Below are positions 1 to 5,442 of a stretch of 7,187 nucleotides of DNA, in pieces. Numbering within the stretch: the stretch's first letter is position 1; each line of letters opens with the position of its first letter. Source of the stretch: an uncultured Elusimicrobia bacterium (lineage in GTDB: Bacteria; Elusimicrobiota; Elusimicrobia; Elusimicrobiales; Elusimicrobiaceae). The translations under genes and the position numbers were made by a program. The notes beneath the pieces are model-generated. The model had not been told where the DNA came from, searched no databases, and was given only the letters and a program-made list of their open reading frames with translations. The stretch covers positions 1 through 7,187 of the forward strand of contig CALYRQ010000043.1 in the NCBI GenBank assembly GCA_945483375.1. Reading direction: 5' to 3'.

Positions 1-5
1 ACACC

Positions 6-2093
6 GTGAAAAATTTTCTGTTAACTATTTTATTTTTTTGCTTTCTGTGCCCCCTTTCTTTGGCCGCGCAGGACACACCCAAAACCGAAGCCCAGCGCTT
101 AAAAGAAGCGGGAGACCTGTACTTTTCTTACGAGCCCGAAAAAGCGTTGGCGGCCTACATTGAACTCTCCAAAGACACGCAAAATAAACAAGCGTTTTTG
201 AACGCGGCGTACATCGCCATGGAACAAAACGAGCCTAAAAAAGCGGTGGATATCGCCACCGCCGGCTACCGAGCCCACCCGCAGGACCGCGAAATTATCG
301 AAACCGCCGCCGAAGCCTACCTGGCGGACGGACAATACGCAGGCGCGGAAAAACTGCTTTCCGAACTGCCGGCCGATCCGGGCCGCGCCGAATTTTTACA
401 CATCAATTTGGCGCGCGCGCAAAAAGGCCTGGGTGAAAAAGAGTTAGCCAAATATAACTTAAAAATGGCCGCGCGCGGGCAGACGCACACCGCTTTATCC
501 AATTATCTGCTGGGGCTGTTGTACGAAGAAGCAAAAGATTACAAAAATGCCGCGGAAGTATTCCAAAAAGCCACCGTGTACGACCACCAGTTTATCGAAG
601 CAAAAAAACATTACGCCGCCGCACTGGAAAAATTAGGCAACTACAACGAAGCCTACCGCCAATTCCGCATGATTTATTCGTCCGACAAAACCAGCGCCGA
701 AGTCGCCCGCGCCCTCGAGCGGCTGCGCCCGCGCTTAACGCGCGCCGAAAAAGAGATTACGGGCGGAAAAGAATTAATCAAACACACCCTTGTAAAACCT
801 ATCGTTCCCCCCGCCGGCACGCGCGAAATAAAAGTGGGCATCGGCATGCGTCAAAACGGCAAGCCCGCCGCCAGAGAAACGGTACACTTTATTCCCTCCC
901 ACGCGTTTACGGTAACGGACGCATCGGGCAAAAAAATCGCCTCCGGCAAAGGGCGCGAAAGTTGGGTGGCCGTTCTGAAAAACGGCAAAGCATATCTATC
1001 CGCGCCCAACGGGAAAAAATATCCGTTTTCAAAATCCGTCACCGTTACGCCCTCCTCCAAAACGGAAGGCGAAGGACACACGATTATCGTTAAAAACGTA
1101 ATGAGCGGCGCGGGTATGACCTGGGCCAGTGTGGACGACAAAGAATACCGCGGCAAACTGCAAATTTTACACAACACCAAACAAAATACCCTGGTGCCTA
1201 TCAATATCGTGAATATGGAAGAATACCTGCAAGGGGTTATTTCGTCCGAAATGCCGACCAAATTCCCGATGAACGCCCTGCGGGCGCAGGCCGTACTTGC
1301 GCGGACGTACGCGCTCAAACATCTGGGCAAACACCGTTCTTATGGATATGACGTGTGCGATACGCAAAACTGCCAGGTGTACGGCGGCGTAAGCGCGGAA
1401 AGCGAACGCGCCAACGCGGCGGTGGAATCCACCATGGGCGAAACGCTGAACTATAAAAACAAACCGATTGAAAGCGTTTTTTCGGCCAACTGCGGCGGTA
1501 TCACGCAAAGCGCGAAAGAAGCGGGATGGAATGAAACGCCTTATTTAAACCCCGTATCCGATTATAAAGATTTCGATTTCGATAATTTACAACCATATCA
1601 TTTTAAAGAGCTGTTGCAATATCCGCACGACGCCTACAGCCGCTACGATAAAAACGTCAGCCTGGCGGCCTACCGTTGGACACGCGTAGTGGACGAAGAA
1701 GAATTGCGCGCCGTCATCAAAAAGCAGAAAAAAGACATCGGCAAAATTACGGCCTTGATTCCGCTTCGCCGCGGACGCTCGGGCTATGTAAGCCGCCTCT
1801 TGGTCAAAGGTACCAAAGGCACTGTAACGCTTAATAAAGAAAACGTCATCCGCAACAATTTAAGCCTGGGAATGCTGCGCAGCAGTTATTTTATCGTGGA
1901 ACCGCATTACGAAAACCGTGAATTAAAATACTTTGTGTTTTACGGCGGCGGCTGGGGCCACGGCGTAGGCTTCTGCCAGACGGGCGCGGCCGGACGCGCC
2001 GACGCCGGGCAAGACTATAAAACCATTCTAAACCACTACTTTCCGCTGGCCGAATTAAAAAACCCGGCAGCCAACGAAGGCGACGAAAATTAA
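6..2093 (+). CDS. Exported TPR protein with C-terminal SpoIID/LytB glycan-cleaving domain
   Basis: This is probably a secreted or periplasmic peptidoglycan lytic transglycosylase of the SpoIID/LytB family. The 695-residue product starts at a GTG; only five bases upstream are visible, so no ribosome site can be judged, but a clean signal peptide (residues 1-20 or 21, K2, a hydrophobic core, then SLA-AQ) supports this start. Residues about 30-227 form roughly six TPR-like helical hairpins, clearest at 167-193 and 199-227. Residues about 273-385 match the beta-rich N-terminal part of SpoIID-like proteins. The catalytic region follows. It includes ISSEMP at 412-417, where E415 corresponds to the catalytic Glu of SpoIID. 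It also includes CDTQNCQVYGG at 451-461, with a C-X4-C pair like the zinc site reported in clostridial SpoIID, then SANCGG at 493-498, and GGGWGHGVGFCQTGA at 647-661. All landmarks are intact. SpoIID itself serves sporulation engulfment; relatives occur widely in non-sporulating bacteria. The TPRs may bind a partner or glycan (inference). The gene converges on the operon at 2448-5337. Confidence 0.9.
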   Translation: MKNFLLTILFFCFLCPLSLAAQDTPKTEAQRLKEAGDLYFSYEPEKALAAYIELSKDTQNKQAFLNAAYIAMEQNEPKKAVDIATAGYRAHPQDREIIETAAEAYLADGQYAGAEKLLSELPADPGRAEFLHINLARAQKGLGEKELAKYNLKMAARGQTHTALSNYLLGLLYEEAKDYKNAAEVFQKATVYDHQFIEAKKHYAAALEKLGNYNEAYRQFRMIYSSDKTSAEVARALERLRPRLTRAEKEITGGKELIKHTLVKPIVPPAGTREIKVGIGMRQNGKPAARETVHFIPSHAFTVTDASGKKIASGKGRESWVAVLKNGKAYLSAPNGKKYPFSKSVTVTPSSKTEGEGHTIIVKNVMSGAGMTWASVDDKEYRGKLQILHNTKQNTLVPINIVNMEEYLQGVISSEMPTKFPMNALRAQAVLARTYALKHLGKHRSYGYDVCDTQNCQVYGGVSAESERANAAVESTMGETLNYKNKPIESVFSANCGGITQSAKEAGWNETPYLNPVSDYKDFDFDNLQPYHFKELLQYPHDAYSRYDKNVSLAAYRWTRVVDEEELRAVIKKQKKDIGKITALIPLRRGRSGYVSRLLVKGTKGTVTLNKENVIRNNLSLGMLRSSYFIVEPHYENRELKYFVFYGGGWGHGVGFCQTGAAGRADAGQDYKTILNHYFPLAELKNPAANEGDEN

Positions 2094-2119
2094 ACTCGGT
2101 TTCTATTGTAACCCGCCCG

Positions 2120-2200
2120 CTGTGGGCCGCCAAAAACTTGGGAAAGAAATCTTAATAAAAAGCAAAAAATCGGTAGATACGGGGCCCCTGCGGGCCGCCA
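2120..2200. repeat. Direct repeat CTGYGGGCCGCCA, two copies
   Basis: The 13-mer ctgtgggccgcca at 2120-2132 recurs as ctgcgggccgcca at 2188-2200, with one difference and a period of 68 bases. In each copy the ggg pairs back to a preceding ccc, so each copy is the right arm of a small hairpin. The pair may be the remains of a duplicated intergenic element; function is unknown. Confidence 0.6.
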
Positions 2201-2221
2201 GCATATCAGCATACTCCGTAC

Positions 2222-2247
2222 TCATTCCGTGCAGAATAGAATGACAT
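2222..2247. repeat. GTCATTC/GAATGAC-type small palindrome
   Basis: TCATTC at 2222-2227 is the exact reverse complement of GAATGA at 2239-2244, leaving an 11-base loop that can also pair attc with gaat. On the minus strand the element begins TGTCATTC, which resembles the ends of intergenic palindromic repeats common in many bacterial genomes. That resemblance is from memory; only the palindrome itself is seen. Confidence 0.45.
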
Positions 2248-2251
2248 TACG

Positions 2252-2361
2252 CCATATTGGCTGATTTTTCAGATTTGAGCTAAATTTGCGTTGCCAGTTG
2301 CCCGAGGAAGTACTGCCAGGTACGCCGAGTGGCAAGGGAACGCAAAGTTAGCCAAATATGG
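2252..2361. repeat. Long imperfect inverted repeat forming a large hairpin
   Basis: The left arm (2273-2292) pairs with the right arm (2339-2357). The longest uninterrupted block is TTTGCGTT at 2285-2292 against AACGCAAA at 2339-2346. It is extended outward by gctaa/ttagc (2279-2283 with 2348-2352) and attt/aaat (2273-2276 with 2354-2357), with one mismatch and a short internal loop. Inside, ttgcc (2291-2295 or 2298-2302) can pair with ggcaa (2331-2335), and gtac at 2310-2313 with gtac at 2320-2323. A further copy of the outer arm, ccatattggc at 2252-2261, matches the reverse complement of 2351-2361 with one inserted base, so the right arm has two alternative partners. This could be a structured RNA, a repeat element or part of a bidirectional terminator. 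Confidence 0.6.
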
Positions 2362-2383
2362 AAAATGGTTGCCCGGATAAGCA

Positions 2384-2416
2384 ACGAACCGCAAAGAGAT
2401 TTTCTTTGCGGTTCGT
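2384..2416 (-). terminator. Perfect 14-bp hairpin, probable transcript end between convergent genes
   Basis: Positions 2384-2397 are the exact reverse complement of 2403-2416, with a 5-base loop. It lies about 32 bases past the stop codon of the 608-residue membrane-protein gene, where a terminator is expected. No T-tract follows the stem on either strand (the minus strand continues TGCTTATCC), so it is not a textbook intrinsic terminator. It may stall polymerase, protect 3' ends or need a factor. It could serve both converging transcripts; the strand given is that of the nearer gene. Confidence 0.5.
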
Positions 2417-2447
2417 GCGTAAATCAAAACTTACCACCAGCCGTTAT

Positions 2448-4274
2448 CTATCGGCCGCCGGAGAGCTGGCGCTGCGCCCGGTCCTGCACCGCCGCAATCT
2501 GCCGCTGTTTTACGTCTTCCGGCAGGTCCGATTCCGAAATGGCGTTAATCCGATGGAACATATCCTGCAAAACAGGGCGCGCATACGCTTCAAACGCGGC
2601 CTTTTCCTCCGGCGAGGCGTTGGCTACGCCGGGGTCCTGCATCAGCTGCGCCATGGTGGAATTGACTTGTCCCTGTTCGCGCGCTTCGCGCATTTTAGGC
2701 GTTTTTTGAAGTTCGGCTATTTCGGCGTTGGTTTGCTGGCGCACTTCCATTATTTTTTGCTGTTTAACGGTAAGCGGCCAATCGCTGTTCATAATTTCGC
2801 TCATGCGGGCTTCGTGCCGGTCGTAAATGGCATTGACGGCCGCGCCGCCCGTTTCGCCGTAGATGCGTTCGGCCAGTTCCAGTTTTTCGTCGCGTTCGCG
2901 TTTTAAATCATTGGCGGCGGCGGTAATGGTTTTTTCGTCAAAATGATGTTCTTTCGGCAGCGTCTTGCCTTCGGCCTCGTCTTTTAACGCCTGTTCCACG
3001 CGGCGGCGTTCCCATTCGTCTTCCGCCGACTGAAGCCCTTGCAGCGATTTGCCGTTCCTCAGCAGCAGCTGTTCCAGTTCTTTACGGCGGCCGCGCTGGT
3101 TTTCCAGCTGGTGTTTGTAATACTCATCCGCGGATAACCCGGCCATGGCAAGCTGCATGTCTTTTTCGCGCCAGGAAGCTAAAATCGCATCCGCCTGCGA
3201 AGCAATCTCCGTCCCATACGCCCCGGCCAAGCGGCTCCGCATCACATTGTCTTTTTGGAGTTGGTTGTCTTTAAATTCTTTTAACGCGTGTTTCTGTCCG
3301 ACATTTTCCAACTCTTTTTCGTACTTGGCCCCGATTTCACGCGTTTTTTGCGCGGCCTGCTCCTGGGTTAATCCTTTCTGCGAAAGCACGGCGGAAAGTT
3401 CTTTTTGGTATGCGTCCATTACTTTTCCGGCTTCGTCGGCCGCATCTTGGCCGAAAGCTCCGTTCATGCTGTTCATAATACCCGCTTTTTGGGCGGCCAT
3501 CTGGTCCATCACCCCGCCGAAAGGCCCGGCGGACGGTGAATAGGCGGAATTGCGCTGGAGATATTTTTCGATATTGGCGTCTTTACGGCTTTTGGGCAGA
3601 AACGCCTGCAAGACCGCGCGTTCCACCCGTGAGGACAACCCCGTCAGCTGGCGGTTTAACGAATCGGCCTGCTCTTTGGTCAGCGAATTTAAATACGGCG
3701 CAAAAATGCCGTTCATCTGCTCTTTTGTTGTCGGACGGGCGACACCCGCCACTCCGGCGGAGTTCCCCCCGCGCGCCGTACGGGCGGCCCCGGTAGCGGA
3801 GCCGGACGAATAGATATTTCCGCGTTCACGGGAACCGCGGTAAGAAGATGCGGCAGCATGGGTGCCTTCCCGGCCGGCGTAACGGTCATAGGCCGGTAAA
3901 ACATGCCCGGCGGAAGATTGACCGCCGCCATAAGAAGCGCGCGCGGAAGTCGGCCGCCCGCCGGTATACCCGGCTGATGAGGTTCCGGCCGCTGCGGTAT
4001 TCTTATTTCCCGCATAGGTACGCCCCGCACGGGAAGCGTACGCTTCGGCCATGGCCGGAGTAACGCCTAAAAGTTCTTCCTGCTTCAGCGATTCCAACGT
4101 GCGGCGCGCCACTTCCGGCGGCACATAACGCCCCGCACGGGTTTGCGAACGTGCCGAACGTTCCGGGACCGCCGCGCCGATTCCCGTATTGGAAACGCGC
4201 ATAAAAGCAAGCCCCAGCGCCAGCAGGACCACAATCAAAAAACCCAGTTGCAGAAGCGTATTTCTTTTTTCCAT
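2448..4274 (-). CDS. Membrane-anchored protein with low-complexity linker and helical repeats, unknown function
   Basis: I do not recognise a named family. The ATG at 4274-4272 gives 608 residues; a longer reading from a TTG at 4298 would overlap the upstream gene and is less likely. MEKR is followed by one hydrophobic segment (about 7-24), fitting an uncleaved signal anchor with the rest outside the cytoplasm. Residues about 77-182 are Ser/Gly/Ala/Arg/Tyr-rich and surely disordered, with RAGR motifs from a 14-bp direct repeat (4020-4033 and 4128-4141). Residues about 184-608 are charged and helical, in about four degenerate units near 254-325, 334-404, 453-525 and 532-605; the first three have an [FY]G turn (274-275, 353-354, 472-473). 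An FLPKS motif (225-229) and these units recur in the neighbouring lipoprotein, whose stop is only 7 bases upstream, so the two are surely co-transcribed. No Shine-Dalgarno sequence is visible. A structural or assembly role in the envelope is a guess. Confidence 0.85.
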   Translation of the reverse strand: MEKRNTLLQLGFLIVVLLALGLAFMRVSNTGIGAAVPERSARSQTRAGRYVPPEVARRTLESLKQEELLGVTPAMAEAYASRAGRTYAGNKNTAAAGTSSAGYTGGRPTSARASYGGGQSSAGHVLPAYDRYAGREGTHAAASSYRGSRERGNIYSSGSATGAARTARGGNSAGVAGVARPTTKEQMNGIFAPYLNSLTKEQADSLNRQLTGLSSRVERAVLQAFLPKSRKDANIEKYLQRNSAYSPSAGPFGGVMDQMAAQKAGIMNSMNGAFGQDAADEAGKVMDAYQKELSAVLSQKGLTQEQAAQKTREIGAKYEKELENVGQKHALKEFKDNQLQKDNVMRSRLAGAYGTEIASQADAILASWREKDMQLAMAGLSADEYYKHQLENQRGRRKELEQLLLRNGKSLQGLQSAEDEWERRRVEQALKDEAEGKTLPKEHHFDEKTITAAANDLKRERDEKLELAERIYGETGGAAVNAIYDRHEARMSEIMNSDWPLTVKQQKIMEVRQQTNAEIAELQKTPKMREAREQGQVNSTMAQLMQDPGVANASPEEKAAFEAYARPVLQDMFHRINAISESDLPEDVKQRQIAAVQDRAQRQLSGGR

Positions 4275-4281
4275 AACTGTT

Positions 4282-5337
4282 TTATAAAGGACGCACAAAG
4301 CGCGCGGACAATAATTTCTGTTCTAAATCTTCGTTTAATTTTACCTGCAAAGCGGTCATCTCTTCCCGGTACGCGGCGTTGAGCGCGTCCAGCCGCTCCG
4401 TCGCGGCGGAGAGACGGCCCGGGGCGGCAAATAATTTTTCCGCCCCCGCCAAATAACGCTCAAAAAAAGCGCGCGTTTGGAGGACGGCGTCTTTGCCGTA
4501 TAATTTTTCAAACGATTGCTCCACCTGCTGGTGGGCGGAAATCATGCGGGCTTTCAACGCGTCCGCATTTTCAGGCGTGAGAGTAAGGGCGGGATCGCCG
4601 TATTCGGCGGATACGCGCGCGAACGCTTCATCGGCCTCCGCACCCACGCGGGCGAACTGTGCGTCTAAATCTTCCGGCGTTTTAACGGACGAAAGCACCA
4701 ACGCGTAGCCGTCCGCCGCTTTACGCAAAACGGGCTCGGCTTTTTTGGCGCACAACGCGCCGTAATCCCGTTCCAGATCGGCGGACAAACGCTGAAAAAC
4801 GGCCTGTAAATCCCGCTTGGACAAACGGCTCTGCCCTTTATCCGGCAGGCTCCAGCCGCGGGCGGTTTCCTCCTGCGAAGCGGCCGACAACGCCGCCGTA
4901 TAACGCGCGTTTAATTCTTCCATTCGCTCCGCCAATTCCTGCGGCGTTTGGGCCGACTGGGCTGCCGCGGAGGCTTCGGCACCAAAGCGGGAAATCAACG
5001 AGGCTATTTTATCCGAAGCGCGGCGGGCAAATTCCTCACGCACTAAATTTTGGAGTGCCACCCGCCGGGCGGACACCGCCGCCGAAATGCGCGTATCGGG
5101 CGATTTGGGAAGGAACTCTTTGAGTGCCGCTGCGTCCAAAAGCGCTCCGTCCACCACCGGGCGGGAACGGGCCTGCTCCAGTGCGCGCAACTCCTGCGCT
5201 TTGGGCATGTAGCGTTTTAAATTATCTGACCGGGAAGAGCGTTTTTTAGGGTGCACATCCTCTTCCGGGGGCGTGCATGCGGCGCACAGCCCGGACAAAA
5301 CGACAAAACAAACAAACGGACGCAGAAGTGTTTTCAT
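4282..5337 (-). CDS. Putative lipoprotein with helical repeats, unknown function
   Basis: This is the first gene of the two-gene minus-strand operon; its 351-residue product matches no family I know. The N-terminus has a short signal peptide ending LCAAC, so C21 is the likely lipidated residue, although Cys rather than the usual Leu stands at -3. Thr at +2 would favour outer-membrane sorting by the enterobacterial rule. The mature part is almost entirely predicted helix, rich in Ala, Glu, Arg and Lys. FLPKS at 75-79 is followed by three degenerate repeat units, each with a long helix ending in [FY]G (118-119, 192-193, 280-281), then an Ala-rich helix, then a helix with ELNARY-like or ALNAAY-like sequence. 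The same layout occurs in the downstream gene, suggesting paralogy and perhaps interaction. A TATAAT box lies just upstream and an aspS terminator behind that, so the operon has its own promoter. Confidence 0.85.
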   Translation of the reverse strand: MKTLLRPFVCFVVLSGLCAACTPPEEDVHPKKRSSRSDNLKRYMPKAQELRALEQARSRPVVDGALLDAAALKEFLPKSPDTRISAAVSARRVALQNLVREEFARRASDKIASLISRFGAEASAAAQSAQTPQELAERMEELNARYTAALSAASQEETARGWSLPDKGQSRLSKRDLQAVFQRLSADLERDYGALCAKKAEPVLRKAADGYALVLSSVKTPEDLDAQFARVGAEADEAFARVSAEYGDPALTLTPENADALKARMISAHQQVEQSFEKLYGKDAVLQTRAFFERYLAGAEKLFAAPGRLSAATERLDALNAAYREEMTALQVKLNEDLEQKLLSARFVRPL

Positions 5338-5343
5338 GCTTTC

Positions 5344-5349
5344 ATTATA
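5344..5349 (-). promoter_or_regulatory. TATAAT -10 box six bases before the lipoprotein start codon
   Basis: The minus strand reads TATAAT then GAAAGC then the ATG at 5337. Transcription would normally begin about 7 bases after the box, at or next to the A of the ATG, so the message would be leaderless. The -35 position (about 5367-5372, TGGCGG) is a poor match to TTGACA. There is no extended -10 TG. No Shine-Dalgarno sequence fits at the usual distance, which agrees with a leaderless start. The box lies downstream of the aspS terminator, where a new promoter is needed. Confidence 0.5.
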
Positions 5350-5400
5350 CCCAAATTAAGGACGGGCCGCCACTTTTATTTACCTGCCCGCACCTCGCCA

Positions 5401-5427
5401 TAAAAAAGCCCCGCAAACGCGGGGCTT
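5401..5427 (-). terminator. Rho-independent terminator of aspS
   Basis: On the minus strand, 15 bases past the aspS stop codon, AAGCCCCGC and GCGGGGCTT form a perfect 9-bp stem (5419-5427 with 5406-5414) with a 4-base loop, followed at once by a run of T (5407-5402, part of it in the stem base). This is a textbook intrinsic terminator and isolates aspS from the operon that follows. Confidence 0.93.
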
Positions 5428-5442
5428 GTAAAACATGGAATT

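Larger units (their letters stand above)
2094..2447. other. Convergent intergenic region rich in inverted repeats, no convincing gene
   Basis: This region separates the 3' ends of two convergent genes. I see no RNA gene of a known class and no ORF with a ribosome site. It holds two small GC hairpins (gccc/gggc at 2115-2127 and ggccc/gggcc at 2183-2196), the latter enclosed by a tacgg/ccgta pair (2178-2182 with 2216-2220). A 6-bp palindrome, a long imperfect inverted repeat and a perfect 14-bp hairpin follow and are listed separately. The octamer gttgcccg occurs twice in direct orientation (2297-2304 and 2368-2375), and both copies could pair with ggcaa at 2331-2335. Neither strand shows a classic stem plus T-tract terminator. 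The density of pairing suggests a structured transcript tail or a REP-like intergenic repeat cluster. Confidence 0.7.

Noticed and set aside
851..1508. Minus-strand frames opposite the SpoIID domain
   Set aside because: They are antisense to a domain with all family motifs, have no promoter or ribosome site, and show no motif.
2115..2127. Small GC hairpin just after the SpoIID gene as its terminator
   Set aside because: The stem is only 4 bp and is followed by an A-rich stretch, not T, on the plus strand.
2329..2906. Plus-strand frames of 126 and 182 codons starting in the intergenic repeats and running into the 608-residue protein gene
   Set aside because: Most of each lies antisense to a convincing gene, the Arg/Phe-rich translations look like shadow frames, and the starts fall within hairpins with no ribosome site.
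4275..4298. Eight extra N-terminal residues for the 608-residue protein from a TTG start at 4298
   Set aside because: TTG is a rare start, it overlaps the upstream stop codon, and MEKR plus a hydrophobic segment from the ATG at 4274 makes a normal membrane anchor.
5334..5345. Three-codon micro-ORF (ATG AAA GCA TGA) overlapping the lipoprotein start codon
   Set aside because: Its ATG lies within the -10 box and would not be transcribed from the proposed start; it is most likely coincidence.
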